The notes under the pieces: generated by a model
Databases searched by the model: none
What the model saw: the letters and a program-made list of their open reading frames with translations, nothing else
What the model was told of the DNA's origin: nothing
From: WFTC01 sp047635955
GTDB lineage: Bacteria; Patescibacteriota; Gracilibacteria; UBA1369; 2-02-FULL-48-14
NCBI GenBank assembly: GCA_047635955.1
Contig: JBLIGW010000057.1
Span: 1-6,795, forward strand
Direction of reading: 5' to 3'
Length of the DNA: 6,795 nt
Shown here: piece after piece, positions 1 to 5,890 of the stretch
Layout of the letters: each line of letters starts with the position of its first letter
Numbering within the stretch: the stretch's first letter is position 1
Position numbers and translations under genes: made by a program

Positions 1-80
1 TAGACACAGGCTTCACAAACACCTGAAATTCTCACAAGAGAAATGGCAATCCACGCCAGACAGACTGTGTGAATATGCAA
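1..80. other. Left edge, no supported gene
   Basis: No gene can be assigned here. On the plus strand only the frame beginning at base 2 stays open, running through repeat R1 to a TGA at 176-178. It has no ATG, and its last half is repeat sequence, so it could be the 3' end of a gene starting left of the window or chance. On the minus strand one frame is open from about base 80 to the edge but has no convincing start codon. By analogy with R3 and R6 a minus-strand gene would be expected here, but its -10 box is degenerate (CATATT instead of TATACT). Confidence 0.3.
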
Positions 81-186
81 AGTTTCGCATTCCAGTTAGG
101 GTGGGCGATTTTGGAGGTGTTCGTAATCTGAAAATAAGCTTGGCTCCCCATACTAGACGAAGTTCGAACTGTTTATGAGGGAGAAT
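81..186 (+). repeat. Intergenic repeat R1, complete copy
   Basis: Complete copy of the repeat that separates the genes of this window. By eye it matches R6 (5891-5996) at about nine bases in ten, with one small indel. Its ends form an imperfect inverted repeat: CAGTT at 93-97 pairs with AACTG at 167-171, and CAT at 88-90 with ATG at 175-177. Weaker outer pairing joins 81-86 to about 180-186. In R6 the corresponding middle pairs are CAC and GTG, so the CAT/ATG pairing is a compensatory change. The right half contains TGGCTCCCC (141-149) and the palindrome AGTTCGAACT (161-170). A GGGAG at 179-183 resembles a ribosome binding site for the TTG at 192 but belongs to the repeat. Confidence 0.85.
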
Positions 187-218
187 ATAGATTGTGCTTT
201 AAATCTTTTTTGATACTG

Positions 219-227
219 TGGTATAAC
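219..227 (+). promoter_or_regulatory. Possible extended -10 promoter of the FTR1 gene
   Basis: TGGTATAAC fits an extended -10 element (TGN followed by TATAAT-like sequence), resembling the TGNTATACT boxes upstream of the minus-strand genes. Transcription would begin about 12 bases before the ATG at 246. There is no clear -35 hexamer at the usual spacing. If real, it favours the ATG at 246 over the TTG at 192. Seen only as a motif match. Confidence 0.35.
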
Positions 228-245
228 TTTATCAGTCTTATTATT

Positions 246-1040
246 ATGATTTTTCCTGGATTTATTGTCGGTTTCCGTGAGGGGCTTGAAACTTTTCTTT
301 TGCTCGCATTAGCGTTCAACTATTTGAAAAGTTTAGGAGCTAAGGACCTATGTGTGTATTTATGGTTTGGTGTAGGAATTGGAGTTGTTACTTCCGTGAT
401 ATCAGGTTTTTTGTTGAATTCTTTAGTCAGTGACCTTTCTCGTAGTGCTAAGATTTGGGAAAGTTTATTTAGTTTTTTGGCGGTGATGTTAATCACTACA
501 TTGATTTTTTGGATGATTCGCCATTCTAAAGACATGAAATCTTATGTGAAAAATAAATTGGATGGCTCAATGACTAAGTTGGGTGTGACTCTTTTTGCAA
601 TTCTCATTGTGATTAGGGAGGGTGCTGAGATTGTCTTGTTTTCTTTTGCTGGAAATTACTCTTTGCAGAGTATATTGATTGGAATTTTTTCAGCTTTTCT
701 TCTTTCCTTGTTTATTTATTTCTCTTTAGTGAGGGTAAAGTTAAGTGTTCTTTTCAATTTAACTCTAGTGTATTTGATTCTACAGGCAGCCTATTTGCTT
801 GGTTATAGTGTTCATGAAGGACTTTCTGCCATGAAGGGAGTCAACCTATCTGAAATACATTGGCTTTACGCAAAGCCTTTTGATTTATCCTCGGGAATTT
901 TAAACCATAAGGATGGGATTCTTGGTTTACCCTTGAATCTGATTTTAGGGTGGTATTCTAAGCCAGAATGGCTAGCCTTTATTTTACATTATACTTATAT
1001 AATTATCGTTTTTTCCTTTTGGAAAAAAGCCAAGACTTGA
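246..1040 (+). CDS. FTR1-family high-affinity iron permease
   Basis: Polytopic inner-membrane protein of the FTR1/EfeU iron permease family, expected to import iron across the cytoplasmic membrane. The two family hallmarks are present: REGLE at residues 11-15 in the first membrane segment and REGAE at 124-128. These glutamate motifs bind iron in characterised members. The protein is 264 residues from ATG 246, a usual length for the family, with about seven hydrophobic segments. An upstream TTG at 192 would add 18 residues. I prefer 246 because the family normally starts just before the FREGLE segment and a -10-like box lies between the two. No SD is visible before 246. The usual EfeO/EfeB or periplasmic partners are not adjacent, so the gene stands alone between R1 and R2. 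It could also transport another metal. The stop is TGA, 13 bases before R2. Confidence 0.9.
   Translation: MIFPGFIVGFREGLETFLLLALAFNYLKSLGAKDLCVYLWFGVGIGVVTSVISGFLLNSLVSDLSRSAKIWESLFSFLAVMLITTLIFWMIRHSKDMKSYVKNKLDGSMTKLGVTLFAILIVIREGAEIVLFSFAGNYSLQSILIGIFSAFLLSLFIYFSLVRVKLSVLFNLTLVYLILQAAYLLGYSVHEGLSAMKGVNLSEIHWLYAKPFDLSSGILNHKDGILGLPLNLILGWYSKPEWLAFILHYTYIIIVFSFWKKAKT
1009..1028. other. AT-rich perfect hairpin in the 3' end of the FTR1 gene
   Basis: TTTTTTCC at 1009-1016 and GGAAAAAA at 1021-1028 are perfect inverted repeats around a four-T loop, giving an 8-bp stem. It lies inside the last codons of the permease (Phe-Trp-Lys-Lys). It is too AT-rich and lacks a following T-run on either strand, so it is at best a weak transcription attenuator. 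It could equally be a by-product of the encoded residues. Confidence 0.3.
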
Positions 1041-1053
1041 TCGCCAAAAAGTA

Positions 1054-1104
1054 TGGCTCCCCAAGTTGCATACAATTAGAACTGCATTGATAGAGTAGCA
1101 AGCT
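1054..1104 (+). repeat. Intergenic half-repeat R2
   Basis: Right half only of the repeat, from TGGCTCCCC at 1054-1062. It aligns without gaps to the right half of R5 (both have CAATTAGAACTG) and more distantly to R1, R4 and R6. The left arm seen in R1, R3 and R6 is absent, because the FTR1 stop codon is only 13 bases upstream. It can fold on its own: AGTTGCATAC (1064-1073) pairs with GTAGCAAGCT (1095-1104) in nine base pairs with single-base bulges at A1070 and G1102. It lies between the converging FTR1 and GNAT genes. Confidence 0.75.
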
Positions 1105-1124
1105 GTTCGGTGTTAGAGCTGGTT

Positions 1125-1655
1125 TTATTGAAGAAACTGATCAAAACTATCCCACCCGTAAAACTCTTCAGTAAGTGTCTGATTGCCAATGCTGATTTCC
1201 TCACTTTTGAACCATTCAGCACCATATTTGGTATAGAAAGTCTTAGATTCATTATCTTCTAAAACTCCTACATACATATTATATATTTTGTTCTTTTTAA
1301 GAGTTGTGCAAAGCTCCTTTACCAGTAGAAAACCCAGTCGATTTTTCTGGTGCTTCTTTAGCAGATAAATACAGTATAGTTCGCCTTCGTAAGGCTCTTC
1401 TGCTGTTTCTCTGGCTTTTCCTGCTGAAGCGAATCCCACGATCTCGCCTTCTGCGCTTTTTGCTACAAGTGTCCAACTCTGGTTTTTCTTATCGCTTAGT
1501 ATCTCATTCCATTTATTCTTGTGTTTCTCTACGCTCAAGTTGTCCAAATACTTTTTATCTACAGTTCCACTGTATGTTTCACGCCAAGATGTAACGTGAA
1601 CCTGAGCGATTCCTACAGCATCTTTCCTCACTGCTAATCGTATTTTGTAATTCAT
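1125..1655 (-). CDS. GNAT-family N-acetyltransferase
   Basis: Cytoplasmic acetyl-CoA-dependent acyltransferase of the GNAT superfamily, 176 residues, substrate unknown. The N-terminal stretch around residues 19-40 (HVTSWRETYSG, then KYLDNLS) and the ELYCIYLLKKHQ segment ending at 103 are typical of the family. The acetyl-CoA loop normally reads (Q/R)xxGx(G/A), but here residues 103-108 are QKNRLG, with Arg replacing the first Gly. Similar deviations occur in active members, so this does not prove loss of function. The ATG at 1655 lies exactly six bases after a TATACT box, so the mRNA is probably leaderless. The gene runs against its neighbours, between half-repeat R2 at its 3' end and complete repeat R3 at its 5' end. 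The plus-strand reading frame inside it (1304-1594) is a shadow. Confidence 0.9.
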   Translation of the reverse strand: MNYKIRLAVRKDAVGIAQVHVTSWRETYSGTVDKKYLDNLSVEKHKNKWNEILSDKKNQSWTLVAKSAEGEIVGFASAGKARETAEEPYEGELYCIYLLKKHQKNRLGFLLVKELCTTLKKNKIYNMYVGVLEDNESKTFYTKYGAEWFKSEEISIGNQTLTEEFYGWDSFDQFLQ

Positions 1656-1661
1656 GACTGA

Positions 1662-1670
1662 AGTATAACA
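1662..1670 (-). promoter_or_regulatory. Extended -10 promoter of the GNAT gene, leaderless
   Basis: On the minus strand the sequence reads TGTTATACT, an extended -10 (TGN plus TATACT), with six bases between TATACT and the ATG. Initiation at the normal distance would place the first transcribed base at or next to the A of the ATG. No TTGACA-like -35 is seen at 16-18 bases upstream. That position is occupied by the left arm of repeat R3 (CTAACTGG on the minus strand). Confidence 0.6.
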
Positions 1671-1671
1671 A

Positions 1672-1770
1672 AGTTTAGCATTCCAGTTAGGGGTATGCGA
1701 TTTTGTTGGCGACTCTAACCTGAAAAAGAAGTTGGCCCCCTAATTGACTCTATCCGATTTGGGGAAGTGC
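1672..1770 (+). repeat. Intergenic repeat R3, complete but with a diverged right half
   Basis: The left arm (1672-1690) and middle closely match R1 and R6. The tract CTGAAAAAGAAGTTGGC is identical to one in R5. Beyond GGCCCCC (1734-1740) the sequence departs from the other copies, and the AGTTCGAACT palindrome is missing. Nevertheless the diverged right end can still pair with the left arm: GCATTCC (1678-1684) with GGAAGTGC (1763-1770), seven pairs with one bulged G. This looks like conservation of fold over sequence, though one short stem may be chance. It lies between the divergently read GNAT gene and the toxin-antitoxin pair. Confidence 0.7.
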
Positions 1771-1789
1771 ACAATGTGCATGAAGTTCA
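1768..1789. promoter_or_regulatory. Two abutting palindromes upstream of the toxin-antitoxin promoter
   Basis: TGCACAATGTGCA (1768-1780) and TGAAGTTCA (1781-1789) are perfect odd-length palindromes lying end to end, just upstream of the presumed -35 at 1796. They could be operator half-sites or part of the end of repeat R3. The sequence alone does not decide. Confidence 0.4.
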
Positions 1790-1795
1790 TTGGTC

Positions 1796-1826
1796 TTGCC
1801 CCAGGTGTTACAAAAGTGTTACACTT
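1796..1826 (+). promoter_or_regulatory. Toxin-antitoxin promoter with overlapping operator
   Basis: TTGCCC (1796-1801) and TACACT (1820-1825), spaced by 18 bases, form a reasonable -35/-10 pair, giving a leader of about 18 bases before the ATG at 1850. Overlapping it are two copies of GTGTTACA (1805-1812 and 1816-1823), 11 bases apart, which is one helical turn. The second sits within the perfect palindrome AAGTGTTACACTT (1814-1826). This geometry is expected of an operator bound by a ribbon-helix-helix antitoxin dimer pair, so autorepression by the antitoxin or toxin-antitoxin complex is inferred. No SD precedes the antitoxin ATG. Confidence 0.55.
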
Positions 1827-1849
1827 GATCCATCTTAACTCAATTGATT

Positions 1850-2071
1850 ATGGCCACTACAAAAAAAAGGCGGATGGTGAGTCTCCCTGATGATGTCGAT
1901 TCTGCATTGGAGCATTTGGCCGCTCGAGATGGTATTCCGCCTGCTACTAAGGCTGCATCCCTCATTCAACTTGCTATTGAAATTGATGAAGACATGGTTT
2001 GGGATAGAATTGCCTCAGAGAGAGACAATGAAAAAACTAAATTTGTATCCCATGATGAAGCATGGGCATGA
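1850..2071 (+). CDS. RelB-type ribbon-helix-helix antitoxin
   Basis: Small (73-residue) antitoxin partner of the RelE-type toxin that follows. Residues 7-45 have the ribbon-helix-helix pattern: a basic strand (RRMVSLP), a first helix (DDVDSALEHLAARDG), a turn and a second helix (TKAASLIQLAIEID). The acidic C-terminal tail (WDRIASERDNEK onward) would wrap and neutralise the toxin. The ATG at 1850 is chosen over a TTG at 1844 because it begins with the usual MATTKKRR-like lead. The stop TGA overlaps the toxin start in ATGA, indicating translational coupling. It is expected to repress its own promoter at 1805-1826. I cannot assign a precise RelB subfamily. Confidence 0.82.
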   Translation: MATTKKRRMVSLPDDVDSALEHLAARDGIPPATKAASLIQLAIEIDEDMVWDRIASERDNEKTKFVSHDEAWA

Positions 2072-2346
2072 CTTTTCTTATACAGTATGCAGATGAAGTA
2101 CTTAAGGAGGATATTCCTAATTTGTCTAGCGACGTCAAAACACGGATTAGGAGTGCTATTGAGAAAAAGCTAACAAATGAGCCAGAGCATTTCGGGAAAC
2201 CCTTAAGAAAGTCTTTGAAAGGCTATAGAAAGCTACGTGTCGGAGACTACCGGGTGATTTTTAGAATAGAGAATACCGTTGTGAAAGTTTTTGCTATTGG
2301 ACATCGATCTGAGATTTATCGTGATACTCGGAAAAGACTAAGTTAA
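2068..2346 (+). CDS. RelE/ParE-superfamily toxin, RelE-type mRNA interferase
   Basis: A 92-residue toxin expected to cut mRNA in the ribosomal A site, as RelE does. The core LRVGDYRVIFRI (residues 56-67) and the end FAIGHRSEIY (75-84) are typical of the RelE family. Arg57, Arg62, Arg80 and Tyr84 are candidates for the catalytic basic and tyrosine residues. The start is the ATG at 2068 (ATGA overlap with the antitoxin stop). An in-frame ATG at 2062 would add two residues. The gene appears intact, and its stop lies two bases before half-repeat R4. Toxin-antitoxin pairs are common stabilising cargo in gene-cassette arrays (established knowledge), which suits the context. Confidence 0.88.
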   Translation: MTFLIQYADEVLKEDIPNLSSDVKTRIRSAIEKKLTNEPEHFGKPLRKSLKGYRKLRVGDYRVIFRIENTVVKVFAIGHRSEIYRDTRKRLS

Positions 2347-2348
2347 AA

Positions 2349-2384
2349 TGGCTCCCCATACTAGACGAAGTTCGAACTGTTTGT
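2349..2384 (+). repeat. Intergenic half-repeat R4
   Basis: Right half only: TGGCTCCCCATACTAGACG followed by the palindrome AGTTCGAACT and GTTTGTGA. Over this span it matches R1 and R6 almost base for base. The left arm is missing, and the toxin stop codon ends two bases before the repeat. GTTAGGC at 2404-2410, just downstream, matches the integron core-site consensus GTTRRRY but has no convincing RYYYAAC partner. Confidence 0.8.
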
Positions 2385-2390
2385 GATAAT
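2362..2390 (+). promoter_or_regulatory. Possible promoter of the Rph-like gene inside R4
   Basis: TAGACG (2362-2367), 17 bases and GATAAT (2385-2390) form a plausible promoter, with the palindrome GTTCGAAC in the spacer. The leader would be about 45 bases. The corresponding -10 position is not conserved in R1, so this promoter would be specific to this copy. No rifamycin-associated inverted repeat was recognised upstream. Confidence 0.35.
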
Positions 2391-2441
2391 ATGAGTTTAC
2401 TGTGTTAGGCAGACCATTGATGTTTTTGAAATCACCACTAA

Positions 2442-5048
2442 ATGTCCAAATCCTTCTATTCTTTTGAATCTAAATCTCCGTCGAGACTTAGTGTTATCGG
2501 TGGGAAAGCGCATGCGCTTACTGAGGCTAGGAAGGAAGGATTTCCTGTGCCTTTGGGTTTTGTTCTTAGCGTAGAATTTTTTAAACCGTGGATGTCTGAA
2601 GTAGAAAAAAGTAAGAGCTGGAAATCTTTTCTTAAATCTTCTGAGGTTGATTTGAAAAAAAACTGTGATGCGGTGAAGAAGGAATGCAAAGCTTTAAGCT
2701 TTAATACTAAGCAAAGAACTGAGCTAGAGAGGGCCTTACAGATTTTCTCAGGGGAAACTTTGTTTGCGGTACGTTCCTCTTCGCCTGAAGAAGACCTTGA
2801 AGGGACTTCTTTTGCGGGTGCTTATGAGACCAGTTTGGGAGTGACAGAGAACAAGCTTGAAAAAGCCATCCTTCACTCTTTTGTTTCCGTATTTGATGAA
2901 CGAATTGTTAAATATAAAATGCAACATGACATGAAGACGAATCAGCCTCGCATTGCTGTGATCGTTCAAGAGCAAATTGATTCAAAGGTGAGTGGAGTGG
3001 CTTTCTCTTTGAACCCTCAAAATAATTGTTATGACGAAGCTGTGATCAACGCCAGCTTTGGCTTGGGAGAAAGCATTGTTGCCGGTCAAGTTACGCCTGA
3101 TTCATACATTGTTGATAAAGTGAAGAAAATCATCATAGAAAAACGGATCTCCAAGAAGGAACAGGCTATTTGGCTGAAAGAAAAAGGTGGGACTGAAACA
3201 AATGACAATCTCAAACCTGAAAAGGCTTCTTTGACCGATGAACAAGCTTTGGAACTCACAAACTTGCTTATAAAGGTAGAAGATTTTTTTGAAAAACCTA
3301 TCGATATTGAATGGGCTTACGGAGAGAAGAAACTTCACCTTCTTCAAGCAAGACCCATTACAGCTTATCTACCGTTGCCTCCTGAAATGATCACAAAACC
3401 GGGAGAGCCGAAATTGCTTTATCAAGATGCACTTTTGATGGAGCAGGGGATTCAAGAGCCCATGTCTATCATGGGAAGCGATATTTACAACGATATGATT
3501 GAGATCATGATTGGACCCCAAATGGCGACCATTGCTTCTGACCCTAGGCAAGGAATTTTCATGAGTATTCATGGGAAGGGTTATCTCAATGCTTCAAACA
3601 CAATTAAAGCCTTTGGTAAGCGTGGTCTCAACAGCATGATGGCTAGTTTTGATGCTCCCACAGGAAAAATCATGGATGGTATCGACTACGATGAATATTT
3701 GCCAAAGAAAACTCCAAAAAAACTTCGAGGCATCGCTCTAAAAATGTTGCCTTTGATGTTCAAAATGAGTTTTGGTTTCTTGAGAGTTTACGTTTCACCC
3801 GAAAAGGTTCTGAAGAAATACAAAGCTTGCTATGAAACTGATCTCAAACGAATCGATTCTATTCAAATTGAAGGGAGGGCTTTTGAGTCCGTCTATAAAG
3901 AGGTCTTAGAAATCTTAATAGATCACATGCTCAACATCTTTGATATGCTTCTTGGCCCACTCTATTCAGCTTGGAGACTGAAGAAGATTTTCAAGGACCA
4001 AGCTATCAATGACTTAATCGTTAAATTACACATGAATCTTTCTGGTAATCCTACGGCAGGAATGGGGAGACATATGTATGAACTGGCAAAATTTTCAGAT
4101 ATACAAAATTGTAAAGATGCAAAAACTTTTGCAAAAAAACTGAAGGCGAATGAGTTTTCCAAAGAATTTGTTGATGCTTATGAAAGTTTTATGAGCGAAT
4201 TTGGATTTCGTTGTATTCGGGAAATTGATCCTGCTACACCTCGTCCCTATGAAAATCCTGAGCAGTTCTTTCAACAGCTTTCACTTATACATATTTATGA
4301 TGAATCGGAAGAGAATCTGTTAGTTAAAGCGCGAAAAGAACAAGTGTCTGCTGAGAAAAAATTAAGAAAGATCGCCAAAAAATTGGGTAAAGAACGTAAA
4401 CTCAACTATCACGTGAATATGATTAGAGGACTTGCGGGTTATAGGGAAGTCCCTAAATATTTAATGGTGAAAATCATTGATGTAATTAGGAGAAAATGTT
4501 TGGACCTAGGTGAACAATTTGTAAAGGAAGGTCGTTTAATACAAGCAGAAGATATTTTTTCTCTTAAAGCAAATGAAATTATCCGAGCTGAAAAGAATTC
4601 AAAAATGGACCTCATCATCTTAGTAGATAAAAACACTCGTTATACTCGTCGTGTGGCACATCAGAAAGATTGGCCCCGAGTTGTTGATTCAAGAGGGAAA
4701 ATCTTTAGAGCACCACGTCAGAATCTTAAAGATGGAATTCAAGGGGATGCCATTTCTCCTGGAAAATACATAGGTAAGGTCAAAGTTCTCAGTAACCCTT
4801 ACGACAAGCCTTTGGAAAAGGGGGAAATTCTAGTAACACGAGCGACTGATCCTGGTTGGACACCACTATTTATGAATGCAGGTGCGGTGATCTTAGAGGT
4901 TGGGGGTTCCTTGCAGCATGGAGCCGTTATCGCGCGAGAATATGGCCTTCCTTGTGTGTCCGGAGTGGAAGGTGCTGCGACGCGCTTCAAAGACGGTCAG
5001 ATAGTTGAGGTGGATGGTTCGAATGGGGTCGTCAGAATTGTTGACTAA
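2442..5048 (+). CDS. Rifampicin phosphotransferase/PEP synthase-like phosphotransferase
   Basis: Large (868-residue) cytoplasmic enzyme built like rifampicin phosphotransferases (Rph). Residues 1 to about 310 form a PEP-synthase/PPDK-type ATP-grasp domain (GGK at 20-22, FAVRSSSPEEDLEGTSFAGA at 108-126, DIEWAY at 288-293, LQARPIT at 301-307). A long, weakly conserved, largely helical middle follows (about 320-760). A swivelling phosphohistidine domain ends the protein (768-868), with LEVGGSLQHGAVIAREYG and candidate catalytic His826. The TIM-barrel domain of true PEP synthase is absent. In Listeria Rph (867 residues) the catalytic histidine is His825, so length and layout agree closely. Such enzymes move the beta-phosphate of ATP through His to an acceptor. 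The acceptor here is not knowable from sequence, and the middle, substrate-binding domain is not obviously rifamycin-specific. No SD is visible before the ATG. Confidence 0.8.
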   Translation: MSKSFYSFESKSPSRLSVIGGKAHALTEARKEGFPVPLGFVLSVEFFKPWMSEVEKSKSWKSFLKSSEVDLKKNCDAVKKECKALSFNTKQRTELERALQIFSGETLFAVRSSSPEEDLEGTSFAGAYETSLGVTENKLEKAILHSFVSVFDERIVKYKMQHDMKTNQPRIAVIVQEQIDSKVSGVAFSLNPQNNCYDEAVINASFGLGESIVAGQVTPDSYIVDKVKKIIIEKRISKKEQAIWLKEKGGTETNDNLKPEKASLTDEQALELTNLLIKVEDFFEKPIDIEWAYGEKKLHLLQARPITAYLPLPPEMITKPGEPKLLYQDALLMEQGIQEPMSIMGSDIYNDMIEIMIGPQMATIASDPRQGIFMSIHGKGYLNASNTIKAFGKRGLNSMMASFDAPTGKIMDGIDYDEYLPKKTPKKLRGIALKMLPLMFKMSFGFLRVYVSPEKVLKKYKACYETDLKRIDSIQIEGRAFESVYKEVLEILIDHMLNIFDMLLGPLYSAWRLKKIFKDQAINDLIVKLHMNLSGNPTAGMGRHMYELAKFSDIQNCKDAKTFAKKLKANEFSKEFVDAYESFMSEFGFRCIREIDPATPRPYENPEQFFQQLSLIHIYDESEENLLVKARKEQVSAEKKLRKIAKKLGKERKLNYHVNMIRGLAGYREVPKYLMVKIIDVIRRKCLDLGEQFVKEGRLIQAEDIFSLKANEIIRAEKNSKMDLIILVDKNTRYTRRVAHQKDWPRVVDSRGKIFRAPRQNLKDGIQGDAISPGKYIGKVKVLSNPYDKPLEKGEILVTRATDPGWTPLFMNAGAVILEVGGSLQHGAVIAREYGLPCVSGVEGAATRFKDGQIVEVDGSNGVVRIVD

Positions 5049-5049
5049 G

Positions 5050-5100
5050 CTGAAAAAGAAGTTGGCTCCCTAAGTTGGACGCAATTAGAACTGTTTGTGA
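5050..5100 (+). repeat. Intergenic half-repeat R5
   Basis: Starts two bases after the stop of the Rph-like gene. CTGAAAAAGAAGTTGGC (5050-5066) is identical to a tract of R3, and the remainder (CAATTAGAACTG, GTTTGTGA) matches R2 and R4. The left arm is missing, as in the other copies that follow plus-strand genes. It fills most of the space between two converging genes. No terminator hairpin with a T-run is visible. Confidence 0.75.
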
Positions 5101-5115
5101 GAAAAGACCTGTGGC

Positions 5116-5859
5116 TTACTTGAGCACCCATCTAAATGAGCGTTTTAACTCTTTCACTCCGTCACGTTCATACCAACGTCCATGGGAAAGAACTACCCGC
5201 TCTGGCTGCCAGGCAATCATTTTCTCCACAGCACTTTGTAATTCTTTCTTTCCTTTGTAAAATGTTAATCGCATATCTATAGGTGCTTTTCCGTCAGGAT
5301 CTAAAACCCCTGCTAACCAAGCAAAAGGCCGAAACCAAAAGGGGATTTTTGACGATTCAAAATTCTCAATGAGATCAGTCAAAATTAAAGTTTTTGATCT
5401 TTTATGAAAGAATACTACTTCCTTATGAATAGAGTGTCCTTGAACAATCATTTGTTCAATATCATTAGCCCATTCCTTTTCTGCAGTTTTACCAAGATTG
5501 CGTTCAAACATTGCTGATGATTTGAACTTTTTAACCCTGTTTTGAACACCAGGGGATGCCCATGCAATCGTATCTGAAAAAGCTTTCGCCCACTGTGGTA
5601 TGTATTCGTAATGTATCCAGTTTGGTGAAACTAAATGTCGAACTGTTCCTAGTTGCGCCACTTTCTTTTTTAAGTCCTTGGTTAGGCTAATAGGAGAATG
5701 TATGAATAAATCACCGTTTTGTAGCTTAATGATTGTCATCCGTGTGGTATACGGTAGGCCATAAAAACTAATGGCTGGGCCATCTACAATCCAGATATTG
5801 TCGGCGACTTTTTTCGGTGTATTCAAGGGTTCATACCCAGTTGGTGTCTCTTGGTGCAT
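5116..5859 (-). CDS. DUF4336 protein, metallo-beta-lactamase-like fold
   Basis: A 247-residue protein matching the DUF4336 family along its whole length; the family has no established function. Typical stretches are NIWIVDGP (21-28), GLPYTTRM (34-41), LFIHSPI (51-57), RHLVSPNWIHYE (74-85), KTLILTDLIENFE (156-168) and ERVVLSHG (220-227). The arrangement resembles the metallo-beta-lactamase fold, but the canonical HxHxDH zinc motif is absent. His54, His83, Asp162 and His226 are the likely metal or active-site positions (inference). The start is the ATG at 5859. The frame stays open upstream to 6021, but that extension is repeat R6 and promoter sequence. A TATACT box lies at 5881-5886, giving a leader of about 15 bases without SD. 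No signal peptide is seen. Confidence 0.85.
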   Translation of the reverse strand: MHQETPTGYEPLNTPKKVADNIWIVDGPAISFYGLPYTTRMTIIKLQNGDLFIHSPISLTKDLKKKVAQLGTVRHLVSPNWIHYEYIPQWAKAFSDTIAWASPGVQNRVKKFKSSAMFERNLGKTAEKEWANDIEQMIVQGHSIHKEVVFFHKRSKTLILTDLIENFESSKIPFWFRPFAWLAGVLDPDGKAPIDMRLTFYKGKKELQSAVEKMIAWQPERVVLSHGRWYERDGVKELKRSFRWVLK

Positions 5860-5880
5860 TTTGAGTTTTGTTATGCGTTG

Positions 5881-5889
5881 AGTATAGCA
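5881..5889 (-). promoter_or_regulatory. Extended -10 promoter of the DUF4336 gene
   Basis: Reads TGCTATACT on the minus strand and sits at the outer end of the left arm of R6, exactly as the GNAT promoter sits at the end of R3. Initiation at the usual distance would start near an ATA at 5872-5874, about 15 bases before the ATG. No recognisable -35; the repeat arm occupies that position. Confidence 0.55.
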
Positions 5890-5890
5890 A

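Noticed and set aside
2..178. Open plus-strand frame through the left edge and R1
   Set aside because: It has no ATG and its second half is intergenic repeat. It is at best the tail of a gene starting outside the window.
81..186. Miniature inverted-repeat transposable elements
   Set aside because: Kept as an alternative only. Inverted ends exist, but all copies share one orientation, abut gene ends, and no target-site duplication was seen.
192..245. TTG start for the iron permease with a GGGAG upstream
   Set aside because: The purine-rich stretch is part of repeat R1, the extra 18 residues are not typical of the family, and the REGLE segment normally starts within the first 15 residues, as it does from ATG 246.
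1304..1594. 96-residue plus-strand frame
   Set aside because: It lies entirely opposite the GNAT gene and its translation shows no family features.
2349..2380. tRNA gene remnant (minus strand ends GGGGAGCCA and contains GTTCGAA)
   Set aside because: The T-stem does not pair and no anticodon, D-arm or acceptor partner follows. The resemblance is limited to short motifs.
2347..2441. Rifamycin-associated element upstream of the Rph-like gene
   Set aside because: The only strong palindrome is AGTTCGAACT, which occurs in other repeat copies upstream or downstream of unrelated genes.
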